The notes: generated from the sequence alone by a model not told the origin. A stretch of 64,000 bases of DNA from Haloplanus sp. GDY1 (GCF_023703775.1 NZ_CP098514.1:2453998-2517997); one strand, 5' to 3'. Positions 7,503 through 16,058 are shown, counted from the first letter of the stretch. Made by a program: numbers and translations.

Positions 7503-7937
7503 ATGCTCAGGCGCTTGCTGCGGGCGATACTGGTCGGTCCCGAGGCGCCGCAGATCCGTCGCTTCTTCGCCGTCGGTGCCGTCGCGGCCGCCTTCCAGAC
7601 GGCGCTGCTCGGCACGCTCGTCGAGTGGGGGAACGTCCAGTATCTGCTCGCGGCCGTCTGCTCCATCGAGGTCACCATCGTCCTCCAGTACGGCGTCAAC
7701 AACCGCTGGACGTTCTACGACTCCAGACACGACGGCTGGCGGGAGTACGGCCGCGGCCTCCTGCGGACGAACCTCGTCCGCGGCTCCGCCATCCCGATCC
7801 AGGTGGGCGTCCTGTACGCGCTGGTCTCGGCCGCGACCATCCCCTACCTCGTCGCCAACGGCGTCGGCATCGTCGTCAGCGGCGTCTACCGCTACGTCCT
7901 CGACTCGCGGTGGACCTGGGGCTATAGTAGCGATTGA
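7503..7937 (+). CDS. GtrA family membrane protein
   Basis: A 144-residue protein with four hydrophobic helices and the GtrA signatures RRFFAVGAVAAAF, QYGVNNRWTFYD and a final RYVLDSRWTW. GtrA-like proteins are thought to flip or carry lipid-linked sugars for cell-surface glycosylation. It starts 8 bp after the sulfatase stop, so the two form an operon. The last codons (YSSD and the TGA) lie inside the left arm of the inverted-repeat element at 7922-8007, so the present C-terminus comes from the element. Confidence 0.85.
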   Translation: MLRRLLRAILVGPEAPQIRRFFAVGAVAAAFQTALLGTLVEWGNVQYLLAAVCSIEVTIVLQYGVNNRWTFYDSRHDGWREYGRGLLRTNLVRGSAIPIQVGVLYALVSAATIPYLVANGVGIVVSGVYRYVLDSRWTWGYSSD

Positions 7938-8007
7938 AACTGTTTGCACAGCGGATCGCAGTACGGTGTACGGTCAACTGTGCAATGACTTTCAATCGCT
8001 ACTATAG
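7922..8007. mobile_element. MITE-like 86-bp element with 30-bp terminal inverted repeats
   Basis: The ends read CTATAGTAGCGATTGAAA inward from both sides (18 bp perfect). The match continues as an imperfect repeat through TTGCACAG, giving 27 identities in 30 bp. The centre is about 26 bp and the element encodes nothing. It sits exactly at the junction of two convergent genes and supplies the last codons and stop codon of both. I see no obvious target-site duplication. It is most likely a miniature derivative of a haloarchaeal insertion sequence; it would also form a strong bidirectional hairpin and might act as a terminator. Confidence 0.75.
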
Positions 8008-9548
8008 AAGTCGAGGCGTCGCTGGAGGAGGCTCGCCCCGCCGAACAGGAGCATGCCGAGCGAGAACAGACAGGCGACGGCCGCGTAGGTGAGCGCCGGC
8101 TGGAGGTTCCGCATCCCCTGATTGACGAGGACGCCGAGGCCGCCGTTGGCGACGAACCACTCGGCGATGACGACCCCGGAGAGCCCGCTGATCAGCGAGA
8201 GTTTCACGCCGGCGATCACGGTCGGCAGTCCGAACCGAAGTCGGACGACCAGCCGCGTCCGCCGGGGGGCGGCCACCGAATCGAGCAGCGAGCGGTGGCG
8301 TTCGGGGAGGGTCGTGAGCCCGCTCGCCGTCGCGACGGCGACGGGGAAGAACGTGGCGAGTGCGACGAGGACGATCCCGGCGGTAACGGAGATACCCAGC
8401 CACACCAGCAACAGCGGCGCGGCGACGATGCTCGGCGTCACGCGCGCGCCGACGAGGAACGGGCCGATCACCGGCCGGCTCCGGGGCGCGAACGCGAGGG
8501 CGGCACCGAGGGACGCGCCGACGGCGCCCCCGATCCCCCACCCGACCACGAGTTTCCGGAGCGACGACGCCGACGCCCGCAGGAACAGACCGGGGGTCTC
8601 CGCGAGCGACGCGGCGACGGCCGCCGGCGGCGGCAGGAACACGCCCGCGTTCGGGACCGTGACGGTGCCCACCAGCCAGACCCCGACGAGCGCGGCCAGC
8701 GCGACGCCGCCGAAGACGAGTCGCTCCGGCGTCGGTGCCGAGACGCCACCGGTGCCGACCCCGTCGATGCCGGCCGCGTCGTCCGCCCAGCGGATCGACC
8801 GCTCGGCGAGGACGACCAGGCCGAACAGCGCGAGGCCGAGGGCGACGATCAGGGTCACCTCCCCGAACAGCAGGGGGGTGTCGAGCGCCGCGGCCGCCTG
8901 CAACACGGCGTGGCCGAGCCCCCGGGAGGCGGCGAGGAACTCGGCGATCAACACCCCCTCGACGGCGAACGGGGTGGCGATCTTCACGCCCGCGAAGACG
9001 CTCGGAAGGGCGTTGGGCAGGCGGACGTACCTGATCCGCTTCCAGGTCGACGCCTCGACGGACCGCAGGAGGTCGAGTTGCCCCTGCGGCACCGAGCGCA
9101 ACCCGTCGAGGGTCGCCACCGTGACGGGGAAGAAGGTGAGGATGGCCGCAAGCAGCACGCGCGTCCGGAGGGTCGCCCCGAAGACGACGATCAGGAGCGG
9201 TGCGATGGCGATCAGCGGGACGATGCGGACGGACACCAGGAGCGGATAGACCGCGAGACGGAGGCGTCTGGACGCGGCCATCGCGCCCGCGGCGGCCATC
9301 CCGGCGCCGACGCCGGCGACCCACCCCAGACCGATCTCGTAGCTCGTATAGAGGACGTGACCGGCAACCTGACCCGGTCGCTCCCGCAGGGCGGCGACCA
9401 CCTCGGTCGGCGCGGGAAGCAGGATCGAGGGAATCCCCCAGACGACCGTCGCGGCCTGCCACAGGCCGACCGCGACGGCGAGCGAGAACGCGGCGACGGC
9501 CGGGCGCGCGAGTCCGTCGACGGCCCGCCGAACGCGAACCGCCCGCAT
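7992..9548 (-). CDS. ABC transporter permease, two fused BPD_transp_1 domains (NitT/TauT/THI5-type importer)
   Basis: 518 residues formed by two homologous permease halves (about 1-255 and 270-518). Each half has the EAA-type loop typical of binding-protein-dependent permeases (e.g. LRSVPQGQLDLLRSVEAS in the first, LTTLPERHRSLLDSVAAP in the second). This family imports nitrate, taurine, alkanesulfonates or thiamine-pyrimidine precursors. It starts directly after the stop of the binding-protein gene, so the two are coupled. No ATPase gene follows: the reading frame ends inside the inverted-repeat element with the residues YSSD. Confidence 0.85.
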   Translation of the reverse strand: MRAVRVRRAVDGLARPAVAAFSLAVAVGLWQAATVVWGIPSILLPAPTEVVAALRERPGQVAGHVLYTSYEIGLGWVAGVGAGMAAAGAMAASRRLRLAVYPLLVSVRIVPLIAIAPLLIVVFGATLRTRVLLAAILTFFPVTVATLDGLRSVPQGQLDLLRSVEASTWKRIRYVRLPNALPSVFAGVKIATPFAVEGVLIAEFLAASRGLGHAVLQAAAALDTPLLFGEVTLIVALGLALFGLVVLAERSIRWADDAAGIDGVGTGGVSAPTPERLVFGGVALAALVGVWLVGTVTVPNAGVFLPPPAAVAASLAETPGLFLRASASSLRKLVVGWGIGGAVGASLGAALAFAPRSRPVIGPFLVGARVTPSIVAAPLLLVWLGISVTAGIVLVALATFFPVAVATASGLTTLPERHRSLLDSVAAPRRTRLVVRLRFGLPTVIAGVKLSLISGLSGVVIAEWFVANGGLGVLVNQGMRNLQPALTYAAVACLFSLGMLLFGGASLLQRRLDFYSSD

Positions 9549-10655
9549 TCAGACGGGGAGGTCGTAGTCGACGGAGACCTGTGCGGCGTAGTCGCCGACG
9601 TACTCGGCCTCGGAATCCACGTACTCGTTGGACCAGGCGCTCGCGGCCGACCCGCCGTCGCCGATCACGTCGCCCTCGACCAGGTTCGAGACCACCCGCT
9701 CCCAGGCGTCCCCGCGCTGGTAGCCCCAGCCGTGGTTCCGGACCGTCTCGGTCAACACGAGGTTCTTCGCCGTGTACTTCAGCTTGAGCAGGCCGATGTC
9801 ACGCGACTTCGACAGGCTCTCGCGGGCCTCGACCATCCGGTCCATCGCCCCCTCGGGGTGGTTGGACGCCCACGCCCACCCGCGGGCGGTCCCGCGCAGG
9901 AACCCCCGGACGACGTCCGGGTGCTCCGCGGCGTAGCCGGGACGGGTGAACACCGTCCGACCGATGGAGGGGGTGTAGTCCGCGAGCCAGAGCATCGACG
10001 CCTCGTACCCCTCGGCGTCGAGGCCGAGCGGGTCGGAGAAGATGCCGACCGCGGCGTCGACGTTGCCCGAGAGGAGGTGGGAGGTCTGCTGTTCGACGCC
10101 GACGCTGACGAGTTCCACCTCCTCTCCGATCCCCTCCTGGGCGAGCAGCATCTTCAGGTAGGAGAACGTCTTGGCTGACTCGGTGACGACCGCCACGCGC
10201 TTGCCCGCCAGTTGCGAGGGGTCGGTGAGCCGGCCGCCGAACTGCTCCTCGACGGTGTAGATGACGGCGTTGGAGTCCTGTGCCGCCGCGTAGGCGCGTA
10301 CGTCGAGGTCCCGGTTCCGCGCCTGCAACAGCGCGATGCCCGTCCCCAGCCCGACGTCCTGGTTGCCGAGGCCGACCTGCTTGGCGGCGAAGCTCCCGCC
10401 CTGCCCCGACACCAGGTCGACCGAGAGCCCCTCCTCCGCGTAGAACCCGTTCCGGTCGGCGACGAAGTACCCCGCCTGCGTCGCGTTTGGCTTCCAGTTC
10501 AGGATGACCGAGACGTCCGTCGGGTCGGCTGGCGTCCCCGTCGCCCCCGAACCGCCGGATCCCCCCGTCCCGCCGACACAGCCCGCGAGCCCGACGCCGA
10601 GCGCTGCCCCCGCCGCGCGCAACGCACCGCGGCGTGTGGTGGTTGGCCAAGGCAT
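9549..10655 (-). CDS. ABC transporter substrate-binding lipoprotein, NMT1/THI5-like
   Basis: 368 residues from the ATG at 10655. A Tat-type signal (TTTRRGALRAAG) ends in a lipobox LAGC, followed by a Gly/Ser linker and a periplasmic-binding fold opening with DVSVILNWKPNATQAGYF, the hallmark of NMT1/THI5-like proteins that bind pyrimidine precursors of thiamine, sulfonates or related compounds. An upstream in-frame start would add MGWMLSARKG before the signal and is less likely. It forms an operon with the double permease. Confidence 0.88.
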   Translation of the reverse strand: MPWPTTTRRGALRAAGAALGVGLAGCVGGTGGSGGSGATGTPADPTDVSVILNWKPNATQAGYFVADRNGFYAEEGLSVDLVSGQGGSFAAKQVGLGNQDVGLGTGIALLQARNRDLDVRAYAAAQDSNAVIYTVEEQFGGRLTDPSQLAGKRVAVVTESAKTFSYLKMLLAQEGIGEEVELVSVGVEQQTSHLLSGNVDAAVGIFSDPLGLDAEGYEASMLWLADYTPSIGRTVFTRPGYAAEHPDVVRGFLRGTARGWAWASNHPEGAMDRMVEARESLSKSRDIGLLKLKYTAKNLVLTETVRNHGWGYQRGDAWERVVSNLVEGDVIGDGGSAASAWSNEYVDSEAEYVGDYAAQVSVDYDLPV

Positions 10656-10682
10656 ACCCTTGCGTGCCGATAGCATCCATCC

Positions 10683-10692
10683 CACTTAAACA
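10683..10692 (-). promoter_or_regulatory. Probable TATA box of the ABC importer operon
   Basis: On the minus strand GTTTAAGTGG lies about 30 bp upstream of the ATG at 10655, the spacing expected for a leaderless or nearly leaderless haloarchaeal transcript. Confidence 0.5.
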
Positions 10693-10787
10693 TTTCATCG
10701 GTATATTTTTGCGACACGGCGGTGGCGGCGACGCCTCGGTCCGGTCGCTGGCGAACGTGTCGCTCCCGGTACGAACTCGGAGAAAGA

Positions 10788-10860
10788 CGCCGTCGCCAGG
10801 GCTCGAACCTGGGACCACCTCGTTAACAGCGAGGTGCTCTACCATCTGAGCTACGACGGC
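10788..10860 (-). tRNA. tRNA-Asn (GUU)
   Basis: A 73-nt cloverleaf with acceptor GCCGTCG/CGACGGC, D stem GCTC/GAGC, anticodon stem CCTCG/CGAGG around the loop CTGTTAA, and T stem CCAGG/CCTGG. The anticodon GTT reads asparagine codons. Unlike the other tRNA genes in this window it has no intron and I see no partial copy of its 3' end nearby. Confidence 0.95.
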
Positions 10861-10972
10861 TCGGATACTGGTAGTCGAACTCGCCCCAAAGGGCTTTCGT
10901 TTTCACCCGCCCCCCGTCGGTCGGTCCCGTGCGACCGACACCCTTTCGACCGGCCGGGCGGATGCCCACGGT

Positions 10973-12322
10973 ATGAGCGACTTCGAGGGAGTGCTCGCGC
11001 GGGTGGCCGACCGCGTGACGCCCGATTCCGCCGAACGGGAGCGGCTCCGGGCGGCCGTCGACGACCTGACCGACCGGGTTCGGGACGCCGCCGCCGACCT
11101 CCCGGTCGAGACGCGCGTCGTCCAGGTCGGCTCGACCGCCCGCGGCACGTGGCTGGCCGACGACCGCGACATCGACCTCTTCGTCTGCTTCCCGCCGGAT
11201 CTCGACCGCGCCGAACTGGAGCGATACGGCCTCGCGGTCGGCCGCGCGGCCCTCCCCGACGGCCGCGAGGAGTACGCCGAACACCCCTACGTCACCGGCG
11301 AGGTCCGCGGCTTCGACGTCGACCTCGTCCCCTGTTACGACGTCGCCGACGCGGCGGCGATCCAGTCGGCGGTCGACCGCACCCCCTTCCACGACGCCTA
11401 CCTGCGCGAGCGTCTCGACGACGACCTGACGCGCGACGTGCGCCTGTTCAAGGCCTTTCTCACCGGGATCGGCGCCTACGGGAGCGACCTCCGGACCCGC
11501 GGGTTCTCGGGCTATCTCTCCGAACTCCTCGTCCTCGAGTACGGCGGGTTCGTCCCGCTCGTTCGCGCCGCCGCCGACTGGCATCCGCCCGTCCGCCTCG
11601 ACCCCGAGGACCACGGGACCGCGACGTTCGACGACCCGCTCGTCGTGATCGACCCCACCGATCCGGAGCGCAACGTCGCCGCCGTCTGCTCGTCGGAGAA
11701 CGTGGCCCGCCTCCAGCATTACGCCCGTGACCTGCTCTCGGATCCCCGAGAGGACCCGTTCGTCCCCTCGGAGCCCGCCCCCGTCGACCCGGCCGACGTC
11801 CGCGCCCACCTCGACCGCCGGGGCACCACCCCGGTGGCCGTCGTCTTCGAGACGCCCGACCTCGTCGACGACCAGCTCTACCCACAGCTGCGCAAATCGC
11901 TCGGCGGGATCGCGGGCGAACTCGACCGCCGGGGGTTCGCCCCCGTTCGCTCGGCCACCTTCGCCGCCGGTCGGGCCGTCCTCCTCGTCGAACTCGCCGT
12001 CGACGAACTCCCGAGCGTCCAGCGACACGGCGGCCCCCCGGTTCACGTCCGCGAGCACGCGACCGGGTTCTACGAGGCCTACGCCGACGCCGACGTGTAC
12101 GGCCCCTTCCTCGACGGGGATCGCTACGTCGTCGAACGCGACCGCGAGTTCACGACGCCCCGTGCCCTGCTCGGCGGCGACGCCATCTTCGACGTGGCGC
12201 TCGGCGCCCACGTGGAGACGGCACTGGCGGAGGGCTACGACCTGCTCGTCGACGACGCGGTGGCCGACCTGGCCGACGAGTTCGGCGTCGAACTCGCCCG
12301 CTACTTCGCCCCCGAACCCTAG
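10973..12322 (+). CDS. cca: CCA-adding enzyme (tRNA nucleotidyltransferase, archaeal class I)
   Basis: 449 residues. The polymerase-beta-type active site is visible as VGSTARGTW (G53-S54) with DRDIDLFV (D66, D68) and a third carboxylate in GFDVDLVP. The central and C-terminal parts match the archaeal CCA enzyme. It adds or repairs the 3' CCA of tRNAs from CTP and ATP, which is needed here because the tRNA genes shown do not encode CCA. The start ATG at 10973 follows a 112-bp gap after the divergent tRNA-Asn. The 3' end overlaps the convergent deacetylase gene by 4 bp. Confidence 0.95.
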   Translation: MSDFEGVLARVADRVTPDSAERERLRAAVDDLTDRVRDAAADLPVETRVVQVGSTARGTWLADDRDIDLFVCFPPDLDRAELERYGLAVGRAALPDGREEYAEHPYVTGEVRGFDVDLVPCYDVADAAAIQSAVDRTPFHDAYLRERLDDDLTRDVRLFKAFLTGIGAYGSDLRTRGFSGYLSELLVLEYGGFVPLVRAAADWHPPVRLDPEDHGTATFDDPLVVIDPTDPERNVAAVCSSENVARLQHYARDLLSDPREDPFVPSEPAPVDPADVRAHLDRRGTTPVAVVFETPDLVDDQLYPQLRKSLGGIAGELDRRGFAPVRSATFAAGRAVLLVELAVDELPSVQRHGGPPVHVREHATGFYEAYADADVYGPFLDGDRYVVERDREFTTPRALLGGDAIFDVALGAHVETALAEGYDLLVDDAVADLADEFGVELARYFAPEP

Positions 12323-13320
12323 AGACCGTGGGCCGCCCGCACCTCGTCCAGTAGCTCGCGGGTGGCGTCGTTCGGGTCGCCGTCGTCCTCGACCGGCGAT
12401 CGGCCGTCGAACGTCTCGTGGACGGTCGCGATGCTCTCCGAGAGCGTATCGAGGCCGTACCCTCCCTCCAGCACGAACCCGAGGCCGGCGCCGGTCTCGT
12501 CGGCCGTCGTCCGCACCGCGTCGGTGAGGCGGCCGTACCCCTCCGTCGACACCTGCATCCGCGAGATGGGGTCGTGGCGGTGTGCGTCGAACCCCGCGCT
12601 GACGAGCAGGAGGTCCGGATCGAACCGCTCGATCGCGGCCGCCGTCGCCTCCCACGCCAGCAGGTAGTCGGCGTCGCCGGCGCCCGCCGAGAGCGGCACG
12701 TTGAACGTCGTCCCCTCGCCGTCGCCCGATCCAGTCTCGTCGACGTCGCCGGTTCCGGGGAACAGCCCCCGCTCGTGAATCGAGGCGTAGAACACGTCGC
12801 CGCGGTCGTAGAAGATGTCCTGCGTGCCGTTGCCGTGGTGGACGTCCCAGTCGAAGATCGCGACCCGCTCGGCCGCCCCGTCGTCGACGACCGACTGGGC
12901 GGCGACGGCGGCGTTGTTGAAGAAACAGAACCCCATGGCGTCGTCGACGACGGCGTGGTGACCCGGCGGGCGACCGAGCGAGAAGGGCGTCTCCCGCCCG
13001 TCGTCGCCCGCGAGCGCCCGCTCCGCGGCCCACTGGGCGAGGCCCGCACTCGCCAGCGCGGCCTCCCAGGTGCCCGCCGAGGCGACGGTGTCGGGGTCCC
13101 AGTTGCCGCCGCCGTCCGCACAGAACTCCCGGAGATCGTCCACGTAGCCGGCGTCGTGGACGGCGGTGACGGCCTCGACGGCCGCGGGATCGGCGTCCAC
13201 GTACTCGACGCCGTGGCGCCGGGCGAGTTGCTGGCGGATCGCCCGCAGTCGGTCGGCGGTCTCCGGATGCCGATCCCCGGTGTCGTGCCCCATGCAGGCT
13301 TCGGTGTAGCCGAACTGCAT
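12319..13320 (-). CDS. hdaI: Histone-deacetylase-family protein (HdaI / acetylpolyamine amidohydrolase class)
   Basis: 333 residues with an intact class I/II deacetylase site: RPPGHH (H121, H122), FDWDVHHGNGTQ (D157, D159, H161), SAGFDAH (D245) and EGGYGL (Y288). Zinc-dependent removal of acetyl groups from lysine or polyamines is expected. A homologue in Haloferax volcanii, HdaI, has been reported as essential. The ATG at 13320 directly abuts the TAG of the histone gene, so the two are an operon. Whether the histone itself is the substrate cannot be read from sequence. Confidence 0.9.
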   Translation of the reverse strand: MQFGYTEACMGHDTGDRHPETADRLRAIRQQLARRHGVEYVDADPAAVEAVTAVHDAGYVDDLREFCADGGGNWDPDTVASAGTWEAALASAGLAQWAAERALAGDDGRETPFSLGRPPGHHAVVDDAMGFCFFNNAAVAAQSVVDDGAAERVAIFDWDVHHGNGTQDIFYDRGDVFYASIHERGLFPGTGDVDETGSGDGEGTTFNVPLSAGAGDADYLLAWEATAAAIERFDPDLLLVSAGFDAHRHDPISRMQVSTEGYGRLTDAVRTTADETGAGLGFVLEGGYGLDTLSESIATVHETFDGRSPVEDDGDPNDATRELLDEVRAAHGL

Positions 13321-13752
13321 CTATTCGAAGAGGGCGAAGTACGTCTCGATGTCCTCCGCCTGGATGGTGCGTCGGTCGGCGTGGTCCGCGAGCGTCGCCG
13401 CCGCCGCCGCGACGTTGTCCGCGTAATCCTCCAGGATGTCGGCGAGCGCGATCCGCGCGTTCATCGACACGCGATAGCGCCCGTCGATTTCGAGGCGAGC
13501 GATGCGGTCGACCGGCGCCACCGGCAGTTCGAGCGACCCCCTGTCGACCACCTGTTCCACGCCGAAGTCGGCGGCCATCAGGGTCTTTCGCCCGTCCGCC
13601 GTCGCCCGCTCGGCCGCGTCGACGGCGAGGTCCGCCCCGTGGGACTGGATGCGTCTGGCGAGTTCCTCCGCCGCACCCGCACTCACCCGGAGGTCGCCCG
13701 CGTTCCGCCGGATGATCGTGTCCACCGGGGCGAACGGTAACTCGACGCTCAT
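13321..13752 (-). CDS. hstA: Archaeal histone, two fused histone folds
   Basis: 143 residues built of two histone-fold repeats (about 1-68 and 72-143). The first opens ELPFAPVDTIIRRNAG and the second ELPVAPVDRIARLEIDG, and both contain the R(V/M)S...A helix start. This fused pair acts as an intramolecular dimer, the usual haloarchaeal form. It is very acidic, unlike eukaryotic histones, and lacks a lysine-rich tail; only one or two lysines are present. I chose the ATG at 13752 because the first fold starts immediately there and a TATA box sits about 25-30 bp upstream. Confidence 0.93.
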   Translation of the reverse strand: MSVELPFAPVDTIIRRNAGDLRVSAGAAEELARRIQSHGADLAVDAAERATADGRKTLMAADFGVEQVVDRGSLELPVAPVDRIARLEIDGRYRVSMNARIALADILEDYADNVAAAAATLADHADRRTIQAEDIETYFALFE

Positions 13753-13758
13753 ACCGTG

Positions 13759-13784
13759 ATACCCGTCCGTATCGGGTATAATCC
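13759..13784 (-). promoter_or_regulatory. Histone promoter with an inverted repeat overlapping the TATA box
   Basis: On the minus strand GGATTATACCCG contains a TATA-like ATTATA (13777-13782) at the right distance from the ATG at 13752, preceded by a purine-rich GGAAAGG that could be a BRE. A 7-bp inverted repeat, ATACCCG (13759-13765) and CGGGTAT (13773-13779), overlaps the TATA box and extends toward the transcription start, a typical repressor-operator position. Confidence 0.5.
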
Positions 13785-13936
13785 TTTCCGTCGGCCGAAC
13801 GCCCCTCTCCGGCACTGTACGGTCGTCGTCCCGGACGGGAATCGACGCCCGCTCATACGGTTTATTGTACGTCAGTACCGATGGTTCGCCGAGACGATCC
13901 GGCGAACCCACCGGTAACCGGTTACAACGATCCGTA

Positions 13937-15388
13937 TCAGTACACCTCGTCCGCGTCGATCCGCCCGCCGTGGATCGGCCCGCGAACCGTCACCTCCTCG
14001 CCCAACCGGAGGTCCGCGTCCGTGTCGACGCTCCGCGTCTCCGTCCCGTCGTCCAGGACGACCGGATCGCCAGCCTGCACGACCGTCCCCGTGAACTGCA
14101 CCGTCTCGCCGTCGGCGGGGGCGCCGCTCGCGCCGTCGTCCGCGCCGCCGCTCCCGCTCTCGCCGTCGTCGCCGAAGGCGTCGAGTCCGGTTCCGTCGCT
14201 TCCGCTCTCGCTCTCGCTCTCGCTCCCGCTCCCGCTCTCGCCGTCGGCACCCGGCGCGTCCGCCGGCGGATCGGTGACCGTCACCGTCGATCGCCACCCC
14301 GCCGAGGCTTCCAGGTCGTCCTGCCACCCCTCCTGGATCTCGGCGTCGGTGACGACCAGGTAGTCCGCGAGGTCGACATCGAGGTCGGCCTTCTCGCCCC
14401 AGAGCGCCACCCGGATGTCGCCCGTCTCGTCCTTGAGGCGGACGTTCCGGACCTGCCCCTCGGAGCCGTCGTCGCGGTCGAACGTCCGCTTCGGGTCGGT
14501 CTCGATGACGCCGCCCGCCAGATCCACCGTCGCGCCGAGTTCGAGGTCGGCCACGTCCGTGGTCTCGGGGTCGTACGCGACGTCGGCGTCGATCTCCTCG
14601 ACCGCCCCCCGCGAGCCGACGTGCAACTCCAGGTCGCCGTCCCGCTCCCGGACGTAGCCGTCGACCACCTCGACGCTCGTCCCGGCGTCGAGTTCCTCGG
14701 CTCGGTCTGCGCGCTCGTCCCACAGCGTCACCCGGACGCGCCCCGTCTCGTCGCCGAGCGTCAGGTTGGCGACCCGGCCCTCGGAGCCGTCGTCGCGGTC
14801 GAACGTCCGTACCGTGTCCGTCGCCAGCACCAGTCCCTGCAGGGTCACGTCCGACAGGCCGAGCGAGAGGTCCTCGATGCGGTAGGTGTCCTGGATCTGG
14901 ACGTCCACCTCGGCGTCCTCGTCGACCTCCGCCTGATCGACGCTCACCTCGACGCCGCTGTACCCCTCCTGTGGACGGCCCTTGATCCGCAGGACGTCGC
15001 CCACCTCCAGTTCGCCGTCCGCGACCGACTGGGCCATCCGGTCCCAGAAGGAGACGCGCACCTGCCCGGTGTCGTCGGCCACGTCGACGTTGACGACGCG
15101 ACCCTCGTCGGCCTCCTCGTCGTCGTCGCCGTCGCTCTCGCGTTCGAACGTCCGCAGATCCCCGATCCCAACGACCTTCGCGAGGAACTTCACCTCGTCC
15201 ATCCCCGGGTCGATGTCCGCGACGCCGCTCACCTCCTCGTCTTCCAGTTCGTGAGCGATGAGCATCGCCGCCGTCTCCTCGTCGGCGAGTCCCCCCATCT
15301 GCTCGACCTTGTCGTGGACGGCGGCCTCGAACTCCTCGAACTCCACGTCGGTGTCGAGGTCCTCGTAGACGTCCTCGATTACACCCAT
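13937..15388 (-). CDS. rpaC: Replication protein A, multi-OB-fold single-stranded DNA-binding protein
   Basis: 483 residues from the ATG at 15388. After an N-terminal helical region (about 1-60) come three related OB folds (about 65-160, 170-275 and 280-385), each with the VRVS(F/L)WD or VALW strand and the repeated phrase RTFDRDDGSEG. A flexible Ser/Gly/Glu/Asp linker (about 390-430) precedes a short C-terminal OB-like domain. The length and three-OB architecture match haloarchaeal RpaC. The protein should coat single-stranded DNA in replication, repair and recombination. It is a single-gene unit on the minus strand, upstream of the histone/deacetylase pair but separated from it by about 180 bp. 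Confidence 0.88.
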   Translation of the reverse strand: MGVIEDVYEDLDTDVEFEEFEAAVHDKVEQMGGLADEETAAMLIAHELEDEEVSGVADIDPGMDEVKFLAKVVGIGDLRTFERESDGDDDEEADEGRVVNVDVADDTGQVRVSFWDRMAQSVADGELEVGDVLRIKGRPQEGYSGVEVSVDQAEVDEDAEVDVQIQDTYRIEDLSLGLSDVTLQGLVLATDTVRTFDRDDGSEGRVANLTLGDETGRVRVTLWDERADRAEELDAGTSVEVVDGYVRERDGDLELHVGSRGAVEEIDADVAYDPETTDVADLELGATVDLAGGVIETDPKRTFDRDDGSEGQVRNVRLKDETGDIRVALWGEKADLDVDLADYLVVTDAEIQEGWQDDLEASAGWRSTVTVTDPPADAPGADGESGSGSESESESGSDGTGLDAFGDDGESGSGGADDGASGAPADGETVQFTGTVVQAGDPVVLDDGTETRSVDTDADLRLGEEVTVRGPIHGGRIDADEVY

Positions 15389-15510
15389 CGTACCGTGCAA
15401 CAGGCGGACCCTCCCGTTAAGCGTTGTCCTTCCCCGGTTTTCCGGCTCTCGTCGCCCGATTCCCGGGCTCGTTCGCTCCGGCTCACGGCCGCCGCTTGCC
15501 CCGCCTTCGC

Positions 15511-15942
15511 CTATGAATCCACGGCCGTCTCGGCGACCTGTCGTCTCCCGCCAGCCGCGTCGTGGATCACGCGCACCCGATCCGGTCGGCCGCGAGCCAG
15601 CCGAATCGTCGCCTCGTACCCCCGGGGGACGAGCGCCTGCGTGCAGGCCGTGTCCGGCGGCGCGTCGCGCCGGGTCGTGACGACCACGTCGAGCGTCCGC
15701 CCGCTCACCGTCGCCGACCCGAAACTCGCGACCGCACAGCCGTTCGGCCCCGTGACACATCCCGTCACCCGCACCCGCGACTCGGAGACGTCCACCGACG
15801 CCGTCTCGGCGTCGGCACACCGGCCGGTGTCCCGGAGCGACGCCTCGTCGAGGCGGAGTGGTTCCTCGTCGTCCCTGGGCGCCTCGATACAGCCCCCCAG
15901 GACGACGGGAACGAGCGTTCCGAGCAGCGTCCGTCGGTCCAT
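15511..15942 (-). CDS. Secreted lipoprotein, function unknown
   Basis: 143 residues from the ATG at 15942 (MDRRTLLGTLVPVVLGGC): a short Tat-like signal with DRR and a lipobox LGGC. The mature part is beta-rich and has several cysteines (GRCADAE, TGCVTG, NGCAVAS, DTACTQ), which may form disulfides outside the cell. I do not recognise the family. An in-frame start nine codons upstream is possible but would put residues before the signal. Confidence 0.65.
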   Translation of the reverse strand: MDRRTLLGTLVPVVLGGCIEAPRDDEEPLRLDEASLRDTGRCADAETASVDVSESRVRVTGCVTGPNGCAVASFGSATVSGRTLDVVVTTRRDAPPDTACTQALVPRGYEATIRLARGRPDRVRVIHDAAGGRRQVAETAVDS

Positions 15943-16058
15943 GCCTCGTCCGTTGACCGGCGACGACATACCCTTTCCGTACCCTCAAAGGATCCTTTGA
16001 CTCTCCGACGGGGACGGATCGTAACCGTCTTAAGCCACTCGCGGGTATGGATGCATGA

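Noticed and set aside
7922-8007. A plain transcription terminator rather than a mobile element
   Set aside because: Not fully excluded, but the sharp 30-bp repeats with CTATAG ends and the shared YSSD tails fit an inserted element better; both functions are possible.
13937-15988. A 683-residue form of the RPA protein
   Set aside because: The added 200 residues are Arg-rich, antisense-like and overlap the lipoprotein gene in another frame; the ATG at 15388 gives the normal length.
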